This document shows, piece by piece, positions 53,635 through 63,400 of a stretch of DNA of 64,000 nucleotides; within the stretch, counting starts at the first letter, position 1; every line of letters starts with the position of its first letter. The notes under the pieces were generated by a model. That model ran no database searches. It saw only the letters and a list, made by a program, of their open reading frames with translations, and had not been told where the DNA came from. The DNA is from Alcanivorax sp. DG881 (GTDB taxonomy: Bacteria; Pseudomonadota; Gammaproteobacteria; Pseudomonadales; Alcanivoracaceae). The stretch covers positions 1,894,400 through 1,958,399 of the forward strand of contig NZ_DS989915.1 in assembly GCF_000155615.1 (NCBI RefSeq), given 5' to 3'. The position numbers and the translations under genes were made by a program.

Positions 53635-54057
53635 ATGAGCCACATTGACCAGATCAAAGACGACATTCTCGCCCACCCATTGCACCGGGCCTGCGAACTG
53701 GAGCTGGTAAGCGCGGTGGATGGCCGCAGTGAAGTGCGTTTCCCGGTGAATGATTTCACCACCAACCCCCAGGGCGCCCTGCATGGCGGCATCGTTTATG
53801 CCTTGATGGATGTGGCCTGCTTTTTTGCGGCGGCCTCCAGACTGCCCCCCGAGCAGCACGCGGTGACCATCGAAACCCATAGCAGCGTGCTGCGTGCCGC
53901 CAGCCGGGGCGAACAGGTCGTGATCCGCGCCCATGTGGACCGCCTGGGCCGAACCCTTGCTGCCATGCGTGCCGAAGCCTATGCCATAAACGCGCAGCAG
54001 CAGGAACGTCTGATCGCCACCGGATCGGTGACCAAAGCCATCGTGCAGACCGTGTAG
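53635..54057 (+). CDS. PaaI-family hotdog thioesterase
   Basis: 140-aa hotdog-fold acyl-CoA thioesterase. FTTNPQGALHGGIVYALMD contains the HGG active-site motif, followed by the long central helix. AVTIETHSSVLRAASRGEQV is the core strand region. Likely hydrolyses aryl- or fatty-acyl-CoA. Divergent from the czc operon; the 164-bp gap shows no identified operator. Confidence 0.92.
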   Translation: MSHIDQIKDDILAHPLHRACELELVSAVDGRSEVRFPVNDFTTNPQGALHGGIVYALMDVACFFAAASRLPPEQHAVTIETHSSVLRAASRGEQVVIRAHVDRLGRTLAAMRAEAYAINAQQQERLIATGSVTKAIVQTV

Positions 54058-54319
54058 CCGTTTTTTTGCGCGTTTTCCCCGCGTTTTTCCCCACCATTGT
54101 GCGCTTTTCGTCCCTGCCGGATAAACGGCTATCCGGACGGCATGACCGGCTCCTTGCGGTTACCCGAACCAATTGTCAGCCCCTATAGCGGGGCGTATCG
54201 TAAAACCTGATACCCGTGTGCCAAACCTTAGCGGAAAAGGGTGGGCACAATGTTGTTGAACGCATGCAGTCGCCGGCAGGACGCCAGCGTAGTAGCACGC
54301 CGTGAATGAGGGACTCACC

Positions 54320-54769
54320 ATGTATCAGGTCATGGTCGTGGACGATGAGGAATACATCCTCAAAGCCTTGAAGCGCACTATCAATACCTACACCGACTGG
54401 GAAGTGGAAACCTACCAGGACCCCCACGAAGCCCTGCGCCGGGCGCGCACTACCGTATTCGATGCGGTGATCACCGACTATATGATGCCGGAGATGAATG
54501 GCCTGGAACTGCTACAGGAACTGCGCGACCTGCAACCCGACACCATTCGTATTGTGCTGACCGGGGTGATCGACATCGAGACGGTCATGTCCGCGATCAA
54601 CAAAGCCGGCGCATTCCGCTTTATCCCCAAACCCTGGGACGACGACCAGTTACTCGACAATATCCGCGAAGGCCTGAAGTTCCGCGATATTTTGCTGGAA
54701 AACCGTATTCTGGCGGAAACCGTGCGGGAACAACGCGAGACCCTGCGCAGCATGGGCTACGAAGGCTAG
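54320..54769 (+). CDS. Single-domain response regulator
   Basis: 149 aa, a receiver domain with the acidic pair VVDDEE (Asp8-Asp9) and phosphoacceptor Asp53 in VITDYMMPEMNG, plus Thr in VLTGV and Lys in IPKPWDDDQL. After residue 120 there is only a helix (KFRDILLENRILAE) and no DNA-binding or enzymatic output. First gene of a three-gene unit with a PAS kinase. RBS GAGGGA, ATG at 54320. Confidence 0.92.
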   Translation: MYQVMVVDDEEYILKALKRTINTYTDWEVETYQDPHEALRRARTTVFDAVITDYMMPEMNGLELLQELRDLQPDTIRIVLTGVIDIETVMSAINKAGAFRFIPKPWDDDQLLDNIREGLKFRDILLENRILAETVREQRETLRSMGYEG

Positions 54770-54808
54770 CCCTTTCAGCCCGACAAACAACAACTCACGG
54801 CGCGGCGC

Positions 54809-56260
54809 ATGAATAGCTTGCTCGACAAAACGGACATCGGCTTTGGCATGGAAGCCCAGGGGCTGTTCCTGGTATCTTCCACGGTGATCCTGCTGATCAT
54901 CATTTTCTTTCTGTACAAAACCTACCGCACCTCCATCAACGTGGAAGCCAAACTGGCCGAGTTTTCGTCGCTGACGGACAACCGCTTTGGCCGCAAGATG
55001 CACCTGATCGAGGTCAACGCAGACGAATACAAACTCAACAAGGCGCTGCTCGGCCCGCTGGCGCGCATCATCGACGAGTACTGTGTGCTGACCACCGACC
55101 GCCACGGCACCATCACCTTTGCCAACGGCAAATTTCTGGCCCTCAGCGGTCATTCCTTTTCCCGCCTGATCGGACAGAACGAAAGTTTCAATCACCCCGA
55201 CGATGATTCACTGCCAGTGATGCAGTGCGACCAGGCGCTATCCGGGGTGTGGAACGGGGAGGTTTGCAACCGCCATGCGGACGGCAGCCGTTACTGGATG
55301 AACATGTTCCTGTTCCCGCTTTCCTACATTTCCGATGAAGACGATGGCTATATTTATTTCGGTACCGATATCACTGATATCAAAACGGAAAACAACCAGC
55401 TGATGCAGGAAGTGAAGGACAAGAGCCAGAAATTGAATCAGGTGGAATCACTGCTTCTTCACTCGGAAAAAATGGCATCACTGGGCACTATCTCGGCGGG
55501 CATTGCCCACGAGATCAACAATCCCATTGCCTATGTTTCTTCCAACCTGAATCGCAGCCGGGATTACCTCGACGCCATGGCCGGGGTTATTCAGGGGCTA
55601 AAAAAACGCATCAGCGAAGAAAAGTTTCAGCAATTTCTGAATGCTGAAGAAAAACTGAATATAGACACAAAGAAACTGGCCTTCATGATGGCGGATTACC
55701 CCGCTCTGCTGGATGAAACCGATGAGGGAATTGAGCGAATAAAGAAAATTATTCGCGACCTGAAACATTTCTCCCATAACCGACCCGAGGCGTTTTCCCC
55801 CACCGATATCGCATCCTGCCTGGCCATTTCACTCAACCTGGCCAAACATGAACTGAAAAACCGGATTACGGTTACTCACACCCTCCCCGACTCTCTGCCT
55901 TCGATCAGCGGATCGGCAAGCCAGCTATCGCAAGTGTTCATGAATCTTTTCGTTAACGCAGCCCAGGCCATCGAAGACAAAGGCAGCATCGTCATTGCGG
56001 CCCAGTGCGATGAACAATGGTGCACCCTGACCATCGCCGACGACGGGCCGGGCATTACGGATGAAGCCCTGAAGCAAATTTTCGAGCCGTTTTTTACCAC
56101 CAAACCCATCGGCCAGGGGACCGGGCTTGGGCTGTCCATTTCCCACGACATCATCCAGCACCACGGCGGCACCATGACCGTGAAAAGCCAGCTTGGCACC
56201 GGCACCACCTTTACCATCCGGCTGCCACTGAAGCAGACTGACCGGGCCGATGCAGCCTGA
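54809..56260 (+). CDS. PAS-containing membrane histidine kinase
   Basis: 483 aa. One membrane span (residues 18-37), a PAS domain (about 90-195, CVLTTDRHGTITFANGKFL to YIYFGTDITDIK), HisKA with His234 in GIAHEINNP, and a complete HATPase (FMNLFVNAAQAIE, DDGPGI, FFTTKPIGQGTGLGLSISHD). No periplasmic sensor loop is present, so the PAS domain or an internal signal drives it. Stop overlaps the next gene by 11 nt. Confidence 0.94.
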   Translation: MNSLLDKTDIGFGMEAQGLFLVSSTVILLIIIFFLYKTYRTSINVEAKLAEFSSLTDNRFGRKMHLIEVNADEYKLNKALLGPLARIIDEYCVLTTDRHGTITFANGKFLALSGHSFSRLIGQNESFNHPDDDSLPVMQCDQALSGVWNGEVCNRHADGSRYWMNMFLFPLSYISDEDDGYIYFGTDITDIKTENNQLMQEVKDKSQKLNQVESLLLHSEKMASLGTISAGIAHEINNPIAYVSSNLNRSRDYLDAMAGVIQGLKKRISEEKFQQFLNAEEKLNIDTKKLAFMMADYPALLDETDEGIERIKKIIRDLKHFSHNRPEAFSPTDIASCLAISLNLAKHELKNRITVTHTLPDSLPSISGSASQLSQVFMNLFVNAAQAIEDKGSIVIAAQCDEQWCTLTIADDGPGITDEALKQIFEPFFTTKPIGQGTGLGLSISHDIIQHHGGTMTVKSQLGTGTTFTIRLPLKQTDRADAA

Positions 56261-56942
56261 TTTCGTGTACACCCTCACCACGCCCACCGGGGTGCAGCAA
56301 CGCATCCCGATTACGCTGGTTGAGGAACACGGCAGCATCGCCGTCCCCGACACCTTCACGCCGCCGGACTGGGCCGCGCTGCGCTATCACCAATGCAGCC
56401 ACTGCCCACTGGATCCCGACGAACACCCCTACTGCCCCATCGCCCGTAACCTGGCCTACCTGCTGCCCGATTCCGCATTGGGTGATTCGTTTCAAGCGGT
56501 CAACCTGGACGTAGAAACGCCACAACGACGCTACCAACAAGACACCACCCTGCAACGGGCACTCAGCTCCCTGTTCGGACTGATTTGCGCCCTGAGCGAC
56601 TGCCCACACACACGCTTCCTGCGCCCCATGGCCCACTTCCACCTGCCACTGAGCAGCGACACGGAAACGCTGGTGCGCACCGCCAGCCTATACTTGTTGC
56701 AACGTTACCTGCTCAACCGCAAACAACCGGAACAGACCATTTCTCTGGACGGACTGAATGATCGCTACAACGCGCTCAATGAACTGAACCGTTGTTTTAC
56801 CGGGAGGCTGCGCCAGCGCGGCGAATCCGATGCGCCGATCAATGCACTGGTGCTATTGCATGTCACCGCGCGGGAAATGCACTGGAATCTGGAAGAAGAA
56901 CTGGAAAGCCTGGCGGCGCTGTTTTCCGGGAGCGACGGTTAA
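56250..56942 (+). CDS. Unknown cysteine-rich protein of the sensor operon
   Basis: 230 aa, cytoplasmic. An N-terminal beta part is followed by YHQCSHCPLDPDEHPYCPIA, a CxxC-x8-C-type Cys/His cluster likely to bind zinc or an iron-sulphur centre. A helical C-terminal half contains FHLPLSSDTETLVRTASLYL. It overlaps the kinase gene by 11 nt, implying a joint signalling role. I do not know a named family with certainty; a DUF6901-like annotation is possible. Confidence 0.8.
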   Translation: MQPDFVYTLTTPTGVQQRIPITLVEEHGSIAVPDTFTPPDWAALRYHQCSHCPLDPDEHPYCPIARNLAYLLPDSALGDSFQAVNLDVETPQRRYQQDTTLQRALSSLFGLICALSDCPHTRFLRPMAHFHLPLSSDTETLVRTASLYLLQRYLLNRKQPEQTISLDGLNDRYNALNELNRCFTGRLRQRGESDAPINALVLLHVTAREMHWNLEEELESLAALFSGSDG

Positions 56943-56948
56943 TTAGGG

Positions 56949-57051
56949 ATGTCGGATTACGCCGCTACACGGCTAATCCGGCCTACACGAAGCGCAGCAT
57001 TTACAATAAAGCCGCGCAGGTCAGGTTAGCCGCGTAGCGGCGTAACCTGAC
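56949..57051. repeat. Dispersed ATGTCGG...GGCCTAC repeat, copy 3
   Basis: 56949-56986 is ATGTCGGATTACGCC to GGCCTAC; 57016-57051 is the inverted arm GCAGGTCAGGTTAGCC to TAACCTGAC. Same family as the 12.4- and 24.5-kb copies. Occupies the space between the sensor operon and the channel gene end. Confidence 0.7.
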
Positions 57052-57091
57052 ACCAGCAAACGCAATCCCCCATTCAATCAATAACGGGCGA

Positions 57092-58153
57092 TTATTCTTC
57101 CGCACCCAGGTAGCGATTCAACACTGTGCGCCACTCCTGAGTCGGGAGAATTTCCAGCATGGCCTGGTCCAGCGATTCGCGCAATGCGCTGCCATTGGCC
57201 ATGGCAAATGCGTAGCTTTCTTCGCGGACCAGGGCGGGCAACACCAGCGCATTGGTGGTACCGCGTTCGCGCAGCATATAACGCATGACCGGTGCGTCGG
57301 ACACCAGCGCATCCACCTCGCCGATCACCACCGCACGCAATGCCTGCTGGTTATTCGGATACGGTACAAAGGTGGTGCCCTGACCTGCCAGCCAGTTCGC
57401 ACCACTGGTGCCCTCCACCGCCGCCACTTTTACCCGTGGTAAATCGGCGGCGCCATTGATGCGCGACTGCAGCTCATTGAGCGTCACGCTGGAGGCAATG
57501 GCCGCCGTGAAGCCGGAAATGGTGATAATGCTGACAAACATCCAGACCAGCCCCAGAACCCGCCCCCCGGTACTCACCGGCGCCTTGTCACCGTACCCCA
57601 CCGTGGTCATGGTCACCGCCGACCACCAGAAGCCGCTACCGATACCCTGGCTGGCGGAACCGCCGAACTGTTCGGGGTTCTTGCGCCGCTCCAGCAACCA
57701 GATCAGCAAGCCCACCAACAGCAATACCAACACCAGAGCCAGTACCGCCGACACAAACTTCCAGCTGAACAGATTACGCAGGGTGGTCACCCAGCCACTG
57801 GCTTCGTTACGGGTGGCAATCCCCAGGCCCGCCCGGAACATGGGCTGGGTAAAATCCAGACGTCGCTCCCGGTCGGCAGTCACACTGATTGCGCCAATCG
57901 CCACGTCGGCCTGCCCCTGCTCCACAGCAGCCAGCATCTCCGACACCGATCCGTAGGGCCGCAGGCGATACTCGTAGCCGGCCTTTTCTGCCACCTTTTC
58001 CCACAGTTCCACGCTGATGCCGTCCCAGCGGTCTCCTTGCTGATAACTGAAAGGCGGCGACGCTTTCACCGCCACCGTTAACGGTGCGGCCTGCGCCGCT
58101 GAAACCAGGCCCCATAGGCAAACCAGTACCAGTGCGAGTATTCTGCCGTTCAA
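57092..58153 (-). CDS. Ionotropic glutamate receptor-like potassium channel
   Basis: 353 aa. Order: signal peptide (to about residue 23), first ligand-binding lobe like an amino-acid binding protein (AVKASPPFSYQQGDRWDGIS to about 115), membrane helix 132-154, pore loop with the potassium filter TVGYGD (184-189), second membrane helix 199-221, and second ligand lobe (AAVEGTSGANWL onward). This is the GluR0-type layout. A TTG start at 58153 with AGGAG 7 nt upstream is used; the longer frame upstream has no supporting feature. Ligand unknown. Confidence 0.9.
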   Translation of the reverse strand: MNGRILALVLVCLWGLVSAAQAAPLTVAVKASPPFSYQQGDRWDGISVELWEKVAEKAGYEYRLRPYGSVSEMLAAVEQGQADVAIGAISVTADRERRLDFTQPMFRAGLGIATRNEASGWVTTLRNLFSWKFVSAVLALVLVLLLVGLLIWLLERRKNPEQFGGSASQGIGSGFWWSAVTMTTVGYGDKAPVSTGGRVLGLVWMFVSIITISGFTAAIASSVTLNELQSRINGAADLPRVKVAAVEGTSGANWLAGQGTTFVPYPNNQQALRAVVIGEVDALVSDAPVMRYMLRERGTTNALVLPALVREESYAFAMANGSALRESLDQAMLEILPTQEWRTVLNRYLGAEE

Positions 58154-58193
58154 TGTGTTACTCCTTTTTCTTTCACCACCAACGCGGTAGCCC

Positions 58194-58676
58194 ATGCCCC
58201 AACACACGCGAGCACTGAGCCTGTTGCTGCTCGTTAACTTATTCTTGCTGTCGCCACCAGGCGACGCCCACGGCATCCTGCCGGATGAGATCCCCATGGC
58301 CGCCGGCACAGCGCTGCGCGACCCCGGCGATCTGGCACCGCAAACCGTGGTGCTCACGGATCACTGGACGCCGACCTCACTGACCTTCACCCAAGGGCAG
58401 GCCATATTACTGATTCTGGAGAATGCCAGCCCGGAGTGGCATTTGCTTGCTCTGGTCGATGACACAGCCCTGCGCGACCAGAACCTGATCCACCGGCTGA
58501 TGCCCGACCTGCGCAAGGACTACCCCAACACTCGTCTGAGCGAGCCCGATACCAGTGTGCAACTGCCCTGGCGTTTCGACAAACCCGGCGAGTATTCCCT
58601 GCGCTGCGTACGCGCCGAGCACCAGCAACACAGCCCCGCGCTGAGCATTATCGTTGATCCCCCCTCGAAACCATGA
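58194..58676 (+). CDS. Periplasmic cupredoxin-like protein
   Basis: 160 aa. Signal peptide ends DAHGILP. The C-terminal strand part has a His in PEWHLLALV and YSLRCVRAEHQQHSP with Cys and two His, in the order expected for a type-1-like copper site, but spacing differs from azurin. Divergent from the channel gene with 40 bp between starts. Role unknown, possibly copper binding or electron transfer. Confidence 0.7.
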   Translation: MPQHTRALSLLLLVNLFLLSPPGDAHGILPDEIPMAAGTALRDPGDLAPQTVVLTDHWTPTSLTFTQGQAILLILENASPEWHLLALVDDTALRDQNLIHRLMPDLRKDYPNTRLSEPDTSVQLPWRFDKPGEYSLRCVRAEHQQHSPALSIIVDPPSKP

Positions 58677-58851
58677 ACTTTCGGCTACCGTTGCCGTAAA
58701 CGTGACACACATCGCGCATTGGCCTATCCGTTATTGCGCTACTGCACCCTTTTTGTCGCATTAATCGTTCAGGCTCTGACGAGTTGCCTGTGCGCAACGG
58801 TTTCCGCTACCCCAAACCGAAACACAGTTATCAATCTCAAGGAGGAGCCCC

Positions 58852-60078
58852 ATGAAACAATCTGCCCCCCTGTCGCGCCGCGAATTGCTCAGGAAGAGCT
58901 CTCTGGGTATGGCCGCGCTGGCTATTGGCCCGAGCCTGCTATCCATTAGTCGGCCACTGTCCGCCCAGTCGCTGGCACAGATCGGCCCGTTACAGGCACC
59001 CGACGAGAACGGCATTCGGCTACCCGCCGGCTTTTCATCACGCTGCATCGCAGCTGCCGGGCAGCGGGTACGGCGCAGCTTCTGGAACCGCACGGCCTAC
59101 CGCTGGCATAGCTATCCGGATGGCGGCGCCACCTTCCCCGCCGACGATGGCGGCTGGGTATATGTGTCCAACAGCGAGACCATCAGCCTGTTGGGTGGCG
59201 GGGTATCCGCGATACGCTTTCATGCGGACGGCTCGGTGAACGATGCCTACCGCATTCTCGGTGGCACCAACCTGAATTGTGCCGGCGGCCCTACGCCATG
59301 GAATACCTGGCTGTCCTGCGAGGAAATTGATTTCGGCCGGGTTTATGAATGCGACCCTTTCGGAAAACAGCCCGCCCAGGTACGCCCGGCGCTGGGCTTT
59401 TTCAAACACGAAGCGGTGGCCGTGGACGACCAGTTTGCCATGCTTTATCTCACCGAGGACGAGTCAGACGGACGCCTGTACCGGTTCATCCCTGCAGGCC
59501 AGCACCGTGATGGCCGCCTGAATCTGGACGATGGTATCCTGCAGGTTGCCGCGGTGGACGAACAAGGATTCGTAAGCTGGCTGGACCTGCCCAACCCCAC
59601 GCCCTCGCTACTGGAAACCCCGACCCGGGAACAGCTGCCCCAAAGCACCGCATTCAATGGCGGCGAGGGTATCTGGTACAGCCAGGGCCAGATTTATTTC
59701 ACCACCAAGGGCGACAATCGGGTCTGGCAGCTGGACACCAACCTGAACCAACTGAGCGTACTTTACGATGCCGCCACCGCCGCTAATCCATTACTCACGG
59801 GCGTGGACAACCTGACGGTGTCCAGCGGCGGTGACGTGCTGGTGGCCGAAGACGGCGGGGACATGCAGATTGTGGTGATCGACGCGCAGGGCGATGTTGC
59901 TCCCCTGCTACAAGTCACCGGGCAAGACGATTCGGAAATTACCGGCCCGGCTTTCAGCCCGGACGGCAATCGGCTGTATTTCAGCTCCCAACGTGGCAGC
60001 GCCATTTTCGGTGGCGGCAAAGGCTTCGGCATTACCTATGAAATCACCGGGCCATTTCGGGATTTTGTGAAGCTATAG
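58852..60078 (+). CDS. PhoX/DUF839-like Tat-exported protein
   Basis: 408 aa. Twin-arginine signal SRRELLRKSSLGMAALAIG. A beta-propeller-like body includes GGTNLNCAGGPTPWNTWLSC and FFKHEAVAVDD, and conserved calcium/phosphate-site-like EDESDGRLYRF and YFTTKGDNRVWQLD. Family members include PhoX-type alkaline phosphatases, but the catalytic Fe-Ca site cannot be verified by eye. GGAGG precedes the ATG. Confidence 0.85.
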   Translation: MKQSAPLSRRELLRKSSLGMAALAIGPSLLSISRPLSAQSLAQIGPLQAPDENGIRLPAGFSSRCIAAAGQRVRRSFWNRTAYRWHSYPDGGATFPADDGGWVYVSNSETISLLGGGVSAIRFHADGSVNDAYRILGGTNLNCAGGPTPWNTWLSCEEIDFGRVYECDPFGKQPAQVRPALGFFKHEAVAVDDQFAMLYLTEDESDGRLYRFIPAGQHRDGRLNLDDGILQVAAVDEQGFVSWLDLPNPTPSLLETPTREQLPQSTAFNGGEGIWYSQGQIYFTTKGDNRVWQLDTNLNQLSVLYDAATAANPLLTGVDNLTVSSGGDVLVAEDGGDMQIVVIDAQGDVAPLLQVTGQDDSEITGPAFSPDGNRLYFSSQRGSAIFGGGKGFGITYEITGPFRDFVKL

Positions 60079-60090
60079 AACATCGGTTTC

Positions 60091-60251
60091 GAGTGACGAG
60101 TGACGAGTGACGAGTGACGAGTGACGAGTGACGAGTGACGAGTGACGAGTGACGAGTGACGAAGAAAAACCCGGGATACGGTTAAGCTCAAGCGGTCTTT
60201 TGATTCCTGTCGTGCCTTTCGAAACTCGTTACTCGCACCTCGTAACTGCTA
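60091..60251. repeat. Heptamer-repeat inverted element C
   Basis: Left arm: ten perfect tandem GAGTGAC units (60091-60160). Right arm: four degenerate inverted units ACTCGTT, ACTCGCA, CCTCGTA, ACTGCTA (60224-60251). It starts 12 bp after the PhoX-like stop codon. About 63 bp lie between the arms. Together with the terminator at 60350 it fills most of the 334-bp gap; nothing else was recognised there. Confidence 0.85.
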
Positions 60252-60349
60252 CGTTATGCAACAGACTCTCATGCTCCTTTCTTTGGGAGAACGTAACCCT
60301 CCCACCGATACCAGGCGACTTCCGCTTACTGCAAAGCAGCCATAAAAAA

Positions 60350-60369
60350 GCCCCGGCAAGTGCCGGGGC
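60350..60369 (-). terminator. Intrinsic terminator of the RND operon
   Basis: An 8-9-bp stem GCCCCGGC/GCCGGGGC with a 4-nt loop, read on the minus strand and followed by TTTTTT. It ends the adaptor-pump transcript 43 bp past the pump stop. Confidence 0.92.
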
Positions 60370-60412
60370 AAGGGGAAAACCGGAAACTGTCCGGCAACAG
60401 AGTCAGCGTTCG

Positions 60413-63400
60413 TTATGCTGTATCCGCATGCTCTTCCTTCACCCGGAACCAGGCCGCGTAGAGCGCGGGCAGGAACAGCAGGGTCAGCGCGGTGGCCACA
60501 ATCAGCCCCCCCATGATCGCCACGGCCATGGGGCCGAAGAACACACTGCGCGACAGCGGAATCATCGCCAAAACCGCCGTCAGCGAGGTCAGCGCGATCG
60601 GCCGGAAACGACGGACCGTGGATTCAATAATGGCATCCCAGGCGGTTAGCCCCTGGTCCATATCCTGACCAATCTGGTCCACCAGAATCACCGCGTTACG
60701 CATGATCATGCCGGCCAGTGCAATGGTGCCCAGCATGGCGACAAACCCGAACGGCTTCTGGAACAACAACAGGAAGAAGGTCACCCCGATCAGCCCCAAC
60801 GGCGCCGTGATGAAGACCATCAGCGACAACGGGAAACTGCGCAGCTGCAACATCAGCAAGGTAATCACTACCAGAATGAACAGTGGCATCCCTGCGTTCA
60901 CCGATTTCTGGCCCCGGGCCGATTCCTCCACCGTGCCACCCACCTGTAGCAGATAACCCGGCGGCAGATCCGCCTGCACCTGGGACAAGGTCGGCATGAT
61001 TTGCTGCATCAGCGTGGCAGGCAAGGCGCCGTCTTTCACATCCGCCAGCACCGTCACCGTCGGCAAACGATCGCGATGCCAGATGATGCCTTCCTCGAAG
61101 CCGGATTCCAGCGTCGCCACCTGATTCAGTGGCACGCTGCGTCCATTCTCCGTCTGCACCGCCAGGTTGCCCAGCAACCCCAGCGCATGGCGTTCATGGC
61201 TGTCGCCGCGCACTTCCACGTTGATCAGTTCGTTATCTTCCCGGTACTGGCTCACCGCCACACCAGAGAGCGACGCCTGCAACGCAGTGGACAGATCCGA
61301 AGTGGTAATGCCTAAAGTCCGTGCGCGATCCTGATCCACGATCAGACGCACCACCTTGCTGGGCTCCTCCCAGTCCAGATGCACGTTGGCGGTGTGCTCG
61401 TTATCACGCACTTTCACAGCCACCCGACGAGCCAGCTCACGCACCTGGGAAATATGCTCTCCGGAAACACGCAGCTGAATCGGATACCCCACAGGCGGAC
61501 CGTTTTCCAGTCGCGACACGCGAGTACGCACTGCCGGGAATTCCCGCTCCAGGATCTCCATCAACCAGCCACGCACCTGTTCGCGTTCTTTCACGTTACG
61601 GGTGAGCACCACAAACTGGGCCACACTGGCGGCCGGCAATTTCTGATCCAGCGACAGATAAAAACGGGGCGAGCCGCTGCCCATGTAGCCCACGTAGTTT
61701 TCGATCATGTCGTTTTCGCCAAGCATGACTTCCAGGCGCAGCGCCTTTTCCTGGGTCGCCGTCAGCGACGCCCCTTCCTCCAGCTTCATGTCCACCATCA
61801 GCTCAAGCCGACCGGACGCCGGGAAGAATTGCTGGGGCACAAAACTGAACAAAAGAAGAGAAAAAACAAAGATGCCCACGGTCAATCCGATGACCGTTTT
61901 CCGGTAGCGCACGCACCACTCTACCCAGCCACGGAAACGACGATAAAACGGTTTCTGGTAAGGGTCATGCACATCGCCGCTGGCATCACGACGGGCCAGA
62001 CTGGGCAGCAACTTTTCACCCAGATAAGGAACGAACACCACCGCAGTCACCCAGGACGCCAGCAACGCAATGGTGACCACCTGGAAGATGGACCGGGTGT
62101 ATTCCCCGGTGCTCGATTCCGCAGTGGCGATGGGCAGAAAACCTGCAGCGGTAATCAAGGTGCCGGTGAGCATGGGGAAGGCGGTACTGGTCCAGGCAAA
62201 GCCGGCCGCCTTGATACGGCTGAAGCCCTGCTCCATTTTAATCGCCATCATTTCCACAGCGATAATGGCATCGTCCACCATCAGACCCAGCGCCAACACC
62301 AACGCACCCAGGGAAATCTTGTGCAGGCCGATGTCGAAATATTTCATCGACGCAAAGGTCATCGCCAGCACCAGCGGAATGGAGAAGGCCACCACCAGAC
62401 CGGTGCGCCACCCCAGCGAGAAGAAGCTCACCAGCAACACGATGGCCAGGGCTTCCATCAATACCTGAACAAATTCCCCCACACCGGCTTCCACTGCCGC
62501 CGGCTGATCGGAAACCTTACGCAGCTCCATGCCGATAGGCAGGCTTTCCTGCAATGTGGCAAAGGTCTGGTCAAGGTTTTCACCCAGCTTGAGAATATCG
62601 CCGCCGTCCTTCATGGACACCGCAATACCAATGGCATTTTCGCCCATGAAACGCATGCGCGGCTGCGGCGGATCACTAAAGCCCCGATAAACGTTGGCGA
62701 TGTCGCCAAGACGCAGGGTGCGGTTTTCCACCTGAATGGGGAAGTTGCGAATATCTTCCACGCTGGTGAATTCACCGGATACCCGCAGGCGCACGCGGCT
62801 GCTGGGTGTTTCAAAAAAACCCGCGTCGGCCACCGCATTCTGCGACTGCAGGGCCTGCTGCACCGTCACCAGCGGAATGCCCAGGGACGCCAGCTTGGTG
62901 TTGGCAATTTCCACCCAGATTTTTTCGTCCTGCAGGCCGACCAGCTCCACCTTGCCCACGTCGTCCACCCGCTGCAGCGCCAGCTGCAAGCGGTCGGCGT
63001 AGTCTTTCATGATGGCGTAGTCAAAACCCTCACCGGTGAGCGCATAGATATTGCCAAAGGTGGTACCGAATTCGTCGTTAAAAAAGGGCCCGCGTGCGTC
63101 CTGGGGCAAGGTGTGGCGAATATCACCAATCTTCTTGCGCACCTGATACCAGAGATCCGTGATGTCCTTGGAGCGCATCTCATCCCGCGCCATGAACATG
63201 ACCAATGACTGGCCCGGCCGGGAATAGGAGGTAATGCGTTCGAAGTCGCCGGTCTCCATCAGTTTCTTTTCCACCCGGTCAGTGATTTGCCGGGACACTT
63301 CCTCGGCACTGGCACCGGGCCAAAGTGTGTTGATGGTCATCAGCTTGAAGGTAAACGGCGGATCTTCACTCTGGCCCAGGTTGGCATAGGAAATCGCCCC

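Noticed and set aside
60091-60160. CRISPR array
   Set aside because: The repeats are 7 bp and directly adjacent, with no spacers and no cas genes.
61379-63208. A 609-codon open frame on the plus strand
   Set aside because: It is antisense to the RND pump gene. The frame is a by-product of GC-rich codon use and has a His/Gln-rich composition with no domain.
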